Source: CAZVFX01 sp964626565 (GTDB lineage: Bacteria > Myxococcota_A > UBA9042 > CAIXZC01). From it: 64,000 nt of DNA. The DNA lies in contig CAZVFX010000024.1 in the NCBI GenBank assembly GCA_964626565.1, positions 6,380 to 70,379 of the forward strand, in the 5' to 3' direction. Position numbers and translations under genes: made by a program. The notes beneath the pieces are model-generated. The model saw only the letters and a list, made by a program, of their open reading frames with translations. It was not told where the DNA came from and made no database searches. The stretch's first letter is position 1, and each line of letters begins with the position of its first letter. This document shows positions 41,388 to 52,200 of this stretch, piece by piece.

Positions 41388-42163
41388 GGATGATGGTAGA
41401 GTCCATGGCCGAGCTTCTGCGCCCCGGCTCACACGGTGGCCCGGAAGCCTTGCTGGGCCGTGAGGAACGTGCAGTATACGACGGCCTGACGGCTCCGAAA
41501 CGACGGCAGGAATGGTTGGCCGGACGTGTCGCTGCCAAGCGCCTGATCCTGGCGTACCTTGATGAGTACCAGGGCCGGCAATTGGAACCACAGCAGGTTC
41601 AGGTGGTCCCTCGCGCCGACGGCTCCCCAGCGGTATACATCGATTTTCGGGACGGCCACGGCAGAAGGGAGGCCGAGGTGGACTTGGGGGTGCTAAAACT
41701 CTCCATCAGTCATCGCGGCCTACTCGAGGGGGATTCTGACGGCAGCGAAGATGTGGATGGCCTGGTCGCTGTTGCGGTTGTGGAACCACCTCTGGCCATC
41801 GGGATCGATGTAGAGTTGGTTGAATCCCGCGACCCTGTATTCGAGAAGGACTATTTCACCGAGAACGAGCGTGGGTGGACCGGGTCGGACCCATTTCGTA
41901 TCACAGTGGGCTGGTCTGCCAAAGAGGCGGTATTCAAGGCGACCAGGACGGGCCTTAGCGAAGACCCGCGGGCGGTAGAAGTGCGGGCAGGCGCCGGGGG
42001 CGGGCCCATCTGGTTCCCGCTGGATTTGCGCTGCTCCAAAGTGTCGGGTCCGGTGTGCGGCTGGTTCACTCGGAACGGCGACTTCGTAACCACCCTCGTA
42101 CTGTGGGGTGAAAACTGCCGGGACCAGGATCTGCATCCTGACCCCTGGCGGGCAGGTGTTTAG
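41384..42163 (+). CDS. Sfp-type 4'-phosphopantetheinyl transferase
   Basis: 259 residues. The enzyme moves phosphopantetheine from CoA to carrier domains. Family motifs are SISHRGLLEG (the loop before motif I), IGIDVELVESRD (Mg-binding Asp/Glu at about 142-144), FTENERGW and WSAKEAVFKATRTGL (about 177-190). The ATG overlaps the megasynthase stop (ATGA), so the transferase is translationally coupled to its probable substrate. Thirty-odd residues between ISHR and GIDVE contain a Ser/Asp/Gly insertion not usual in Sfp proteins. Because the three carrier domains show Thr rather than Ser, this dedicated enzyme either uses Thr or serves another carrier; the sequence alone cannot decide. Confidence 0.93.
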
Positions 42164-42182
42164 AGCTTTTGGGGGGAGTAGT

Positions 42183-45100
42183 TTGAAAGGCACCCTGTTC
42201 GTAGCTAACCGGGGCGAACCTGTAGCCCGTGCGAAACGAACTGCCGAGCGTCTCGGCATGAAGTTGGCGGGAGTGGTGTGCCGCGACGAGACTGGATGCG
42301 GCTTCATCCGCCACTTTGACCGCGTGAATGTGGTCAAGCCGGTACCAGACCTGTACACGGTGGCGGGTCGGCTGGTCAAGCATGCTGTACAGTTGAAAAG
42401 CGATGCGGTGTGGCCGGCATGGGGGTTTCTGGCCGAAGACCCCGGTCTGGCTGCCGCGGTAAGCAAGGCGGGGCTGCTGTGGGTGGGGCCAAGTCCGGAA
42501 ACTCTGGCGCTGCTGGGAAACAAAACCACTGCCAGGGAGGCGGCTTTGGAGGCCGGCCTGCCGGTACTTCCTCAAACCACGGTCACCGACCTTGAAACCG
42601 GTGCGGACCAGGTAGCCCAGTTGATCAACCGCTACCCGCTGATTCTCAAGAGCACTGTAGGCGGAGGGGGCAAGGGTCAGGTGGTGGTGGACGGCGAGGA
42701 CGAGCTGGGTCCGCTGCTTGCCCGCGCCTGGCGAACCAACCTGGAGCTGTACGGCTGCGGCGACCTGGTGGCTGAACCGTTCGTAACCTCGGCCCGGCAC
42801 ATCGAGGTCCAGTTCGCCAGAGACAGTTCAGGGGGCTTCCTGGCGCTGGGTACCCGCGACTGCACGGTCCAGCGCCGCTTCCAGAAAGTGATCGAAGAGG
42901 GCCCCGCTCCCGGGATAGAATTCCCGTGTGAATTGGTGGCAGGAATGGCCCGTCTGGCCGGCAACATCGAGTATGTCACCGCGGGCACGGTGGAGTTCCT
43001 GTTCGACGGCAAAGAGTTCTTCTTCATGGAGGTTAATCCCCGGCTGCAAGTGGAGCACCCCGTGACCGAGGAGACCTCCCGGCTGGGCGGACGGCGCCTG
43101 GATCTTCTGGAGTTGATGCTGGTGTGTGCCTCCGGGGGAAAGCTGCCGGTGACCCAGGAGCAGGTGGAGTTTCACGGCCACGCGGTGGAGGCCCGCATCT
43201 ACGCCGAGGATATCTCCCGGGGCAACCTGCCCGAGACGGGCAGCCTGTCTCATGCCGGTTGGCCGGGAGGCGAAGGCATCCGCGTCGATTCCGCGGTGGC
43301 CGGTGCGGGGGAGAAAATCTTCCCCCGGTACGACCCTATGCTCGGCAAAGTCATCGCGTCGGGGGTTTCCCGGGATGAAGCGGTGGACCGATTGGCCAGG
43401 TCGTTGGACGCCACGTCGTTGCTGGGGGTGTCGAGCAACATCCCGCAGGTGAGGTCGGCGCTCCGCTCCGAAGCGTTCAGGAGGGGCGAACACACCACGA
43501 GCCTGCTTGAAGAAATCGAAGTCCAACCCAACCTCACCGTAGACCTGTTCCTGCTTGCCGGCAGCCTCGCCGCTTACGATTTCCGGTGGCAGGAGGTGCT
43601 GGCGCCATGTCTCGACGACGCCGGCTTCGACAGCGTCGACGAGCCTCCCCGACGGCTGACGGTGCGCATGGAACTGTTCGGCGCCGAGTACGTCTCCACC
43701 GTCTGGAAGCTGGGGCCTGAGCTCTATCTGTGCCGTCGGGATGGTCAGTCAGCGGTGGTCACAGCATTTACGCCTGAAGCAGATGTCATGGTGGTGCAGC
43801 GAAAAGGAGCCGACGCGGCCTTCTTCAGCTTCCACATCAGCGGCAACACCCTGGAACTGTCCCACAAGGGCGACTACTGGCGGGCCCGGTTCGTGTGCGG
43901 AAAAGAGACTCTGGATGCGGACCCGCACCTGGCGCCAACCGGCGGCATGGTGCGACGGATCCTGGTGGAAGCCGGGCAGCAGGTGCATCCGGGCAACCCG
44001 CTGTACATTCTGGAAACCATGAAAATGGAGACCGAGATAGCCGCTTCCTGGGAAGGCAAAGTTGCCGGCGTCAACGCCCGGGAAGGAGACACGGTGGAAA
44101 TGGGGCAGCCGGTGGTGCAGATAACTGCAGACGCCGGCCCGGCTGACCCGGAAGTCACACCGGAAGAGACGGACTACGGGTGCGGCCTGCTGGAAGCGAT
44201 CCAGAGCCCCTTCGACCTGGTTCTGGACTATTTCCTCGGCTACGACGGGGAAGCGGAAGACGTGGAGGAGCTGTTCGCCGCCTTGGAGCCGGCGAGACAG
44301 GTGAAGCTGCTGGAGCGAATAGTGGGTGCGCTCTGCTCCATGGAGAAAGCGAGAAGCGACGAGCATCTTTACTCCATCCTCTACCTCATCGGCACAGGCG
44401 GAGAGGGGTTCGCAGGCAAGGACAGCCTGGCCTTGCTGCGCAAGTTGTCGGGCGCATACGGCTACAAGGATCAGGCGCTCTTCTGCACCAGTTTCGAGCC
44501 TGTGTCCCGGCTGGTAGCAGTGCTGATGATGCTGGACGAACGAAGGGCGACAGCCATTGCGCTGCTTGGTGCAAACTCGCTGTGGGGCAAAAAACTGGTG
44601 ACGGGCGTGGGGCAGTGGTACCAGACGTTGTCCCCTCTTTTCGCTCCCACCCGGCGGGCCCACCTGCTCTCCCTCATCAGTGAGCAGGACCCCAAAGAGT
44701 TCTACAACCTGTCCGCTCCTCCGGTTGCGGAGGAGTACTGGGAAGAGTGGATCGACCATCAACTGCTGTTGCGCTCCGCGCCCCCGCCCATACGGGACGG
44801 CTTTGACCTGGAGCAGTTGCCGCTGAAGAAATGGCTGACGGCCTGGTTCGAAGATTTCGAACTGTCCCCGGTGCTGACTCGACGCATTGAAGGCATGGAT
44901 GTATACCTTGTGGAGGCGACGTACCCCGACACCCCGCCTCGCCTGCTCGCGGTGGCCCGCATCGACGCGTTCGAGCCCACCTACCCCATCAAGGCGCTGC
45001 CGCCTATCGAGCGGGCGGCCATCGAATGCTACCGGCTCATCGCCCGCACCGAGAATCGGGTCTATCAATCCAACCACGTATTCATGATTGTGGACGACGA

Positions 45101-47447
45101 CGCGGTCTTTCAGGGTGGTGTCGACGGACTCACTGTTGATTCCTCTCGAATTATCGCGGCCCGGGTCGCCGGTTTTGCCCGCGGGCTTAAGATCGATGCG
45201 ACGGAAGTCGCGCTGAACTTCGACGAGGGCTACCGGCTCCTCGAAGTGCGCCACGCTCCCGACGTGGGCATCATCTCCCGCCCGCCCTACTGCCTTTCCG
45301 AGCGCCGCTCCGAGAACGACCCCGAGCGGTGGCTCGATTCTCGTCAACAGCGCATGGGCAAGTTGCTCAACCGTGACCGTGCGAGGCTCTTGTTCGAAGA
45401 CGGGGAATTCCAGCGCGTTGAAGTGCCCGGCATAGAAGGAGACACCCTGGACCTGTTCGCAGGGACCATCGGCTCAGTGAAGTCGTTCGCCTACGCCAAC
45501 GACTTTAGAAGGAAGGGCGGCGCCGTGGGCGAAAGGGAGGGTAAGAAACTCACCCTGGCTGTGCTCTACGCCTATTTCGAGGGCATGCCGCTGGTGGGCA
45601 TCCACGATGGGGCGGGAGCCAACGTCAAGGAATCGATTACGTCGTTGGCATGGGCCGGGGCCTATTTCGGAGCCATCGCCGCGACGGGCGGGGTATCCGA
45701 CCCCGAGACCTTCCGGGCCTGGTGGGAAGGCCACATCTGGCGTCCGGAATTGGAAGAACATCTGACGGCCATGGGGGTCACGGATTTCGCCCCCCGTCCC
45801 CCTCTTGTTCACGTCCACCTGCACTTAGGTGCGTCGGTGGGAATGCTAGTGTACGGACCGTCCATATCCTCGTTGTCGATCATGGTTGATCACCGCAACG
45901 TGTACCGGGTGCTTACCGGCAGCCGGGCAGTGCGGCTGACCACTGGTGAGCAGCTTTCCAACTACCTGCTGGGGGGCGCTCCGGTACACGGGGAAGTGTC
46001 TGGAGACGTGGCGCTGGTTTGCGCCACTGAAGGGCAGGCGATCAGCCGGGCAGTGGAGTTGCTGAGCGGGCTGAAGACCGACCGGCCCCGGTGCCGGCCG
46101 GAGTTGGTCGGACATACTTACTGGACTGTAACCGAGAATGCCGCGTGCGTGGTGGAAATTGAGGCGCTGAAGCAGGTGCTGGACGAAGGATTCTTCTATG
46201 AACTGCGCCGGGATTTGAGGGAAGCGCACAATGTGATCACCGTGGTCTCCCGCCTCGGGGGCGCGCCCGTGGTCGCGGCCGCAATCGCGACCCGCACCGC
46301 GGTCACTTCCGGAGCCGGGTGGAAGAAACTCTATCAGGCGGTGCGACTGGCCCACGATTTGAGGCTCCCTTTTGTCATGGCGCTGGCGGTTGAGCCAAGA
46401 CCGGCCGCGGCATCGCCCGCGTGCACCTATCACCTTCGGGAATTCGAGCAAGCCCTGGAGGCCGCACCGGTCCCGAAGGTGGCCATTCTGCTGGGCTCCG
46501 GGGCCGAATCAGGTTCCACTGCAGCCCGCTTCGACGTCACCGTCGCGATGACGACAAAACAGGAGACGGGGTCGGTGTCGAAGGCACTGACCGCGTTGAC
46601 CGCCGACGGCTTCTCAGCCGCGTGGCGAACGGCCGCGGCATTTCTTAGCACCGCGGTCCAACCGTGCATCCCGCGCTCGCTGGATGACGCCGGTGAGCCG
46701 GAAGGTGTACCTTCCCTTCCGGATAAACTGGCCGCCCCGTACGATATGCGCGGCTTCATCGGGACGGTAGTAGACCCCGGCTCCTTTCTGGAATTGTGGG
46801 GCGCAGACGACCTGCCCCTGATTACCGGTCTGGCGACGGTTCGGGGCAGGGCGATAGCGCTGCTGGCCGACGACCCGCAGGTTGCGGGCGGCGCCCAGAC
46901 CATGGCAGCCATTACCAAATTCACCCGTTTCGGACGGCTGGCCGAACGGTACGGCATTCCCATGGTCCAGTTCAGCGACTCCCCTGCATTTATGCCCGGC
47001 AGCGTGCAGGAAAGGCTGTCCATCCAGGCGGAAGGGGGCAAATCGCTGCTGGAGGAGTCACTGTCCTCCCTGCCCCGCCTGGGTGTGACGCTGCGGCAGA
47101 ACTACGGCGGCCGCCTCATCCACGCCAACCTGCCGACCCTGGGTCCCCCCCGCACCGGCATCGCGTGGAATGGCGCCAGAATGGGCGTCATGGGCGCGGA
47201 CGGCGCGGCCGCGGTCCTGCTCACCAAGCGCCGGGGAGCCAAATCCCCCGATGCAGAATTCGTCGCCAAGTGGAAGGACGACTACATCCGCGACCTGCTA
47301 TCGCCCAAGCTGGCCCTCGACGCGGGTATCATCGAGCAGCTCGTAGAGCTGCCGGAACTGCGCGACGAAATCGAACACTGGCTGGCACGCACCCAGCACT
47401 CCGACCCACCTTCGCAGGTGGCACGCTTTCCCCGATCATCGATCTAG
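42183..47447 (+). CDS. Single-chain multidomain acetyl/acyl-CoA carboxylase
   Basis: 1754 residues from TTG 42183, preceded by GGGGGGAG; upstream in-frame codons overlap the transferase gene. The biotin carboxylase has LFVANRGEPVARAKRTAERL, the ATP loop GGGGKGQVVV (~160) and EVNPRLQVEHPVTEE (~283). The biotin carrier has LETMKMETE with the biotinyl Lys near K614. A ~450-residue central region (645-1090) has no known catalytic motif. The carboxyltransferase has GTIGSVKSFAYANDFRRKGG, LVGIHDGAGANVKES, and later PYDMRGFIGTVVDPGSFLEL and VLLADDPQVAGG-like. This order is that of eukaryotic ACC and the few known bacterial single-chain carboxylases, whereas most bacteria use separate subunits. It likely makes malonyl-CoA or a longer carboxyacyl-CoA as extender for the adjacent megasynthase. 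Its stop shares a CTAG palindrome with the convergent lipoprotein gene. Confidence 0.93.
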   Translation: MKGTLFVANRGEPVARAKRTAERLGMKLAGVVCRDETGCGFIRHFDRVNVVKPVPDLYTVAGRLVKHAVQLKSDAVWPAWGFLAEDPGLAAAVSKAGLLWVGPSPETLALLGNKTTAREAALEAGLPVLPQTTVTDLETGADQVAQLINRYPLILKSTVGGGGKGQVVVDGEDELGPLLARAWRTNLELYGCGDLVAEPFVTSARHIEVQFARDSSGGFLALGTRDCTVQRRFQKVIEEGPAPGIEFPCELVAGMARLAGNIEYVTAGTVEFLFDGKEFFFMEVNPRLQVEHPVTEETSRLGGRRLDLLELMLVCASGGKLPVTQEQVEFHGHAVEARIYAEDISRGNLPETGSLSHAGWPGGEGIRVDSAVAGAGEKIFPRYDPMLGKVIASGVSRDEAVDRLARSLDATSLLGVSSNIPQVRSALRSEAFRRGEHTTSLLEEIEVQPNLTVDLFLLAGSLAAYDFRWQEVLAPCLDDAGFDSVDEPPRRLTVRMELFGAEYVSTVWKLGPELYLCRRDGQSAVVTAFTPEADVMVVQRKGADAAFFSFHISGNTLELSHKGDYWRARFVCGKETLDADPHLAPTGGMVRRILVEAGQQVHPGNPLYILETMKMETEIAASWEGKVAGVNAREGDTVEMGQPVVQITADAGPADPEVTPEETDYGCGLLEAIQSPFDLVLDYFLGYDGEAEDVEELFAALEPARQVKLLERIVGALCSMEKARSDEHLYSILYLIGTGGEGFAGKDSLALLRKLSGAYGYKDQALFCTSFEPVSRLVAVLMMLDERRATAIALLGANSLWGKKLVTGVGQWYQTLSPLFAPTRRAHLLSLISEQDPKEFYNLSAPPVAEEYWEEWIDHQLLLRSAPPPIRDGFDLEQLPLKKWLTAWFEDFELSPVLTRRIEGMDVYLVEATYPDTPPRLLAVARIDAFEPTYPIKALPPIERAAIECYRLIARTENRVYQSNHVFMIVDDDAVFQGGVDGLTVDSSRIIAARVAGFARGLKIDATEVALNFDEGYRLLEVRHAPDVGIISRPPYCLSERRSENDPERWLDSRQQRMGKLLNRDRARLLFEDGEFQRVEVPGIEGDTLDLFAGTIGSVKSFAYANDFRRKGGAVGEREGKKLTLAVLYAYFEGMPLVGIHDGAGANVKESITSLAWAGAYFGAIAATGGVSDPETFRAWWEGHIWRPELEEHLTAMGVTDFAPRPPLVHVHLHLGASVGMLVYGPSISSLSIMVDHRNVYRVLTGSRAVRLTTGEQLSNYLLGGAPVHGEVSGDVALVCATEGQAISRAVELLSGLKTDRPRCRPELVGHTYWTVTENAACVVEIEALKQVLDEGFFYELRRDLREAHNVITVVSRLGGAPVVAAAIATRTAVTSGAGWKKLYQAVRLAHDLRLPFVMALAVEPRPAAASPACTYHLREFEQALEAAPVPKVAILLGSGAESGSTAARFDVTVAMTTKQETGSVSKALTALTADGFSAAWRTAAAFLSTAVQPCIPRSLDDAGEPEGVPSLPDKLAAPYDMRGFIGTVVDPGSFLELWGADDLPLITGLATVRGRAIALLADDPQVAGGAQTMAAITKFTRFGRLAERYGIPMVQFSDSPAFMPGSVQERLSIQAEGGKSLLEESLSSLPRLGVTLRQNYGGRLIHANLPTLGPPRTGIAWNGARMGVMGADGAAAVLLTKRRGAKSPDAEFVAKWKDDYIRDLLSPKLALDAGIIEQLVELPELRDEIEHWLARTQHSDPPSQVARFPRSSI

Positions 47448-49219
47448 GTACAGGCGTCGCCGATGCCGTCGGCGTCTTCGTCCTGTTGGCCGGGGTTGTA
47501 CAGTTGCGGGCAGTTGTCGCAGGCGTCGCCGACTTTGTCTTCGTCCTCGTCCGCTTGCAGGGGATTCTCTGTGACCGGGCAGTTATCGTCACAGTTGGTG
47601 GTCTGGCCGTCGGCGCACAGGGCGTCGCCGGGGACGCCTGAGCCGTCGCCGTCAAGGAGCACTCCGTCCCCGTCCTCGTCCTCGGCGGGTGGCGCATCGC
47701 AGAACTCGTCCACCTCGCCGTCACAATCATTATCTTCGCCGTCGCAGTTGTCCGGCTCGATCTCCAGGTATCCCGGCACGTCATCGTAGTGACAGACGAC
47801 GCCCTCGGCCGTGCACTCGACGAAGATATCATCCGAGTGCTCCCCGCAGACGCCTGAGAGCATGCATCCGGCCGCGGCGGGAGTGTAGATAGACTCATTG
47901 ATACAACCGATGTCCGACTCGCAACTGTCAACTGTGCAGTCGGTGCCATCGTCGCAGTCTACCGGTGCGTGGGTGCACACGTTGTCTACGGTGCAATGGT
48001 CGAGGGTGCAGGCATCGCCGTCGGTGCAATCCTCGTCCAGGTGACAGCACCCGGGAACAGGAGCACCGGGGAAGCACTCTCCGGCCAGGCAGAAGTCACC
48101 CTGGCTGCACGCGTCGCCGACATCGCAGGGCAGGTCGTTGGCGACAAATACGCAACCCGTCTCGTCTTGACAACTGTCGTCGGTGCAGGGATTCACGTCG
48201 TCGCAAACAGTGGGCTCGCCCGCACATTCGCCTTCAAGGCAGGCGTCTGAGACCGTGCACACGCTCCCATCGCTACAAGGAGCCCCGTCGGCCAGCGCGT
48301 CCAGAGCGCAGACTCCACTGTCCGGCAGGCAGACATAAGTCTGGCAGGAATTCGGCCCGGGAACCTCGGCGCACTCCACGTACTTGGCCGCGGTCATGGC
48401 GCAGACCTCGTCGAGACACTTGAACTCACCGTCGCATTGGTCGTCGTTGTCCAGGAACGCGCAATCCGCGTCTTCCACGCATGAAACCTCGCCATCGATT
48501 TTGGGGACGCAGGTGCCAAACAGGCACCATCCTGCCTTGAATCCCGCGCCCTGGTAATCGCACGTAGTCTGGTCGTCGAGGGGAGTAAACTTGCACCCCT
48601 CACCGGAAACACACTGGTCGGACGTACAAGCATTGCCGTCGTCGCAGGTCAACGCCAGGTAGGCGACGCAGGCCCCGTCATCACACGAGTCTTTCACGGT
48701 GCATGGGTCTGAATCGTCACAGTCCAACTTGTTGTCTTCGTTTCGGCACCCGACGCCTGCGTCGCACCAATCGGTAGTGCATTCATTACCGTCATCGCAC
48801 GAGTCCAAATCGTCGTGAACGCACATCCCTGAAAAGCAATGATCGCTGAGCGTGCACTCCACCCCGTCGTCGCAGGGAACATCATCGAGCGGCTTGACGA
48901 CACAGCCTTCCGACTTCAGGCAGACGTTTTCAGTACAAGGATTCCCATCGTCACACTCTTCCAGCCCCTGGAAGCAGAGCGAGCCCGGGTCGGCCACCTC
49001 CTCGATGTCCAAGCCGGCATCACAGGGAAACAGGCCCTCTCCGTCACCTCCATCCGCAAGAAGGTCGGTGCGCATATCGGCGCCGGCGTCCGCCATGCGA
49101 AGTTCAAGGCCATCCCGTCCCGCGAGGTCCTCATGTTCCGTAGCTGACTGCGTGTGGCAGGAGGCGGCAAAAAGCCCGCCCATGAGCACCCCGGCATATA
49201 GTGTGCGCCTCAGGCTCAT
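47444..49219 (-). CDS. Cys-rich lipoprotein ending in thrombospondin type 3-like repeats
   Basis: 591 residues. The signal ends AASC (lipobox); an acidic spacer follows (LELRMADAGADMRTD). A stalk of CDDG-type units (CDDGNPCTENVCLKSEGC and CDDGVECTLSDHCFSG) makes up most of the chain. MopE-like NCDGEDNDCDGEVDEFC and TSP3-like units (DNCPVTENPLQADEDEDKVG and DNCPQLYNPGQQDEDADGIG) finish it. Unlike its paralogues it has no globular head domain after the TSP3 units. Its ATG directly follows the TAG stop of the 1505-residue paralogue (no spacer), so the two form an operon. The protein closely parallels the first ~600 residues of that upstream gene, including an APVPGCCHLDEDC / AVPDCCHSSSDC region, so one is probably a truncated duplicate of the other. 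Confidence 0.87.
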   Translation of the reverse strand: MSLRRTLYAGVLMGGLFAASCHTQSATEHEDLAGRDGLELRMADAGADMRTDLLADGGDGEGLFPCDAGLDIEEVADPGSLCFQGLEECDDGNPCTENVCLKSEGCVVKPLDDVPCDDGVECTLSDHCFSGMCVHDDLDSCDDGNECTTDWCDAGVGCRNEDNKLDCDDSDPCTVKDSCDDGACVAYLALTCDDGNACTSDQCVSGEGCKFTPLDDQTTCDYQGAGFKAGWCLFGTCVPKIDGEVSCVEDADCAFLDNDDQCDGEFKCLDEVCAMTAAKYVECAEVPGPNSCQTYVCLPDSGVCALDALADGAPCSDGSVCTVSDACLEGECAGEPTVCDDVNPCTDDSCQDETGCVFVANDLPCDVGDACSQGDFCLAGECFPGAPVPGCCHLDEDCTDGDACTLDHCTVDNVCTHAPVDCDDGTDCTVDSCESDIGCINESIYTPAAAGCMLSGVCGEHSDDIFVECTAEGVVCHYDDVPGYLEIEPDNCDGEDNDCDGEVDEFCDAPPAEDEDGDGVLLDGDGSGVPGDALCADGQTTNCDDNCPVTENPLQADEDEDKVGDACDNCPQLYNPGQQDEDADGIGDACT

Positions 49220-52200
49220 CTATTCCCCCCCGTCCACGGCGACGCAAACGCTATCAACGCACTCGGTGGCCGGCCAGCATTTGCCGCAAACCCCGCCACA
49301 GCCGTTTGGACCGCACTCTTTGCCCGTGCAGTCGGGGAGGCACTCCTGAGTCCCGGTGCGGCAGACCACCTGGGGGTAGTGGAGGAACTGAGCCGGTTCG
49401 AGGGCCCGGTTCATGATGCGCACTGCGGTGAGGCGGCCGTTGAACACTCCTGCCATCTCACCTGGTCCGCTGCAGTCCGCCGGGGCAGCGCCAAGCAGCA
49501 AGTCGGATTCCTCGTAAGCGAGACCGCCGGCATGCTCGACTGAGTAGCTGCAGTCTCCGCGGTAGACGGTGATATTCGAACCGTCGAACACGCCCCGGTA
49601 CGCCTGCCAGACTCCTGCCAGCGATTCGCCGCACGATACCGACGGAGCGGAAGCACACCCGGCTGCCGTGCAAACCTCAAACGCGGCCAGACCCGACAGC
49701 GCCGGGGTCTCTGCGTATTCTCCGTAAATTCTCAACGCAAATGAAGTGACCGATTCCTGCCCGAAGCAAAGAGGACGGGCCACCGGATAGGCATAACCTT
49801 CGGGGCCAAAATCATCGGCGGCCAGCAAGGTCTCCACCGTGATGGTGTCGGAAGAAAAGGCGGGTAGCCGGGCCCAGGGAATGGCCCAATAATGGTCGCT
49901 GTCGGTGTGGTTGGCTGAGACACCGGCAGGCCCCGACACCCACGAGGGCTCCGGGACCTCTTCGGGCAACGCACCGAACGCCGCGCCTGCCGCCCGGTCT
50001 TCCAGCACGCCACCTCTGGTTGCGTCTGCGACCCACCACGCGGCGTAACCTGAGCAGGGGGAAAGCAGCGACCTGCACCTGCACTCACCATCGGCGCAGG
50101 TTTCTCCCGCCCCGCACTCCTGGTCGGAGGAGCACACGGGGGAGAACTCCTCCGGATAGGGGACCAGCAGCGGCACAAAGGGTGCCCCCGGGTTATCCCA
50201 ATACAGGTCATAGCTGCGGAACGGATAGGTCCCGGCAGGACCCGGCGCCGGCTCGGTGTCGGCCAGCAATCGCAGCACCGGGTAGCCGGGGCGAACGCGG
50301 CTGCGGAAATAGTCCGCGGTCCTGGCCACATCGTGAATGATCACTTCGTCAAGCCGACCGCACAGGTCGTAGCTGTTCCCTTCCTGGTCGATACCACCGG
50401 ACATGGCCCCCAGAGTGGGATCACTGTCCGGCCCGAAGATGGCGGCTTCAGAACTCTGGCTGCACCCATCGAAATGTGCGTAAACCATCTCCAACGCCTG
50501 TCCGTCGAGGTAGACAGCCAGTTCCCCTTCCTCCCTGACGAACGCGGTGTGATGCCACCGGCCGGTGACTATGGGAGCCGGTACGTGGGTAGATGTCGAC
50601 CCTGCCTCACATCCAACCGTGTAGTGGAGAGAATACACGCCGTCGGCAAAATCGAGGGCCATTGAGATTGAGCCTGCGACTTCTCCTTCCATACCGGGCA
50701 GGTCCAACAAGTAAGACCGTCCCTCAGGATTGGCGCCGTCGTTGGAGGTGGTGAGCCGGAACCAGGTCTCCACGGAGAAATCGTTGAGGTCTACCGGGTC
50801 CGGCCCGGGATTAACTGCGATGTGATCAAACGCGTCCGGTCCGGTGAACGACATCGCTCCGGCGGCCTCTCCAAACGCGCCTCGGGCGGGTTGGGCGCCG
50901 ATGGCCACTCCAAAGAAGTCATTGGCCAGTTCCCCACCGTCTCCGTCCAACGGCCAGTGGGCAACCACACCTTCCAGGTCCTGATCCGACCGGGGACGGG
51001 GACCCCGGACTTCGTGGAGAACGAACTGCTCTGAGCCGTCCTGGTCGCGGCCCACGACCAGCAGATCATCATAGTCGGACTGGGCACCGGGCGTCAGGTC
51101 CGTACCGTAGGGAATCGTCGACAGAACATAAGACGACAGTTCCCGGGGCGAAAGCGCCCTGCTGAAGAGCAACAAGTCGTCCACCTGTTCAGACTTGGAG
51201 TCGGGAGTGAAACTGTTGTTATTGCAGCCGGCTGCGCCGTCAATACCGTCGTCCACGGCCCTGGACACGTCGGGGCAACTGCCGGTGTAAGACAGGGCGC
51301 CGTCGATGTACAACGCAGTGTGCCCCCGGTCGAAGACAAAGGCGGCGTGATGCCAGGCAAAGGGTGAGAAACTCACGGGCACAATCTGCTCGCAGAAGTT
51401 GTCTCCATCACCGACGTACAGGTGCATCTTGCCGCTACCCTGATAGACCATCCCCAGTCCGCTTTGGGACGAACTCACACCGTTGTCGTAGATGAACGAC
51501 CCTTCCGGCCCCCGGAACCACGCCGCAATGGTGAATTGACCCAACGGATAAGGCAGGTTGTCGGGAACCAGGATGCACTGCTCTTCGGCAAGGTCGGCAG
51601 CCAGACCAAGCCCCTTGTGAGGCCCGTCGGAGACCGCCAGTTCCGCATCCTCCGGATACAACTCCAGTCCGGTGATTTGGAACAGACTGCTGTCGACCAG
51701 CCCTTCGTCAAAGGTCAGGTGCGTACGCAACGAATCGTTGGGTAGACCGTTCTTCAACGGCAAGTCAACCGGCTCGGCTCGCCGCTCCCAGGAGGAGGCT
51801 CCCCCTCCGTGGGCCTGATAGACGTTGTAGCAATCGCCCGAGTCATAGGCAGGCGAGAACTCGCGGCACGGCTCGACGAGCAGCACTTCCCGCCGGTACT
51901 TCCAGGTCGAATAGTCGAACACAAACTGGTCGCAGGCGTCGCCCTTGTAGTCCTGATCTCCGTCGGCCTGATCGGGATTCACAACGGAAATGCAGTTGTC
52001 GCACGCATTGCCCAGCCCGTCACCGTCCCAATCCTCCTGATCCGGATTGTAATCGAGTGGGCAGTTATCGTCGCAACCGCCGGTCTCGCCGAAGCCACAT
52101 GGTGAGTCCCCTATGACACCGGAGTCATCGCCGTCTGTGAGCACGCCGTCGTTCTCGGGGTCGGCGGATTCCGGGGCAAAACAAAACTCATCGATGTTTC

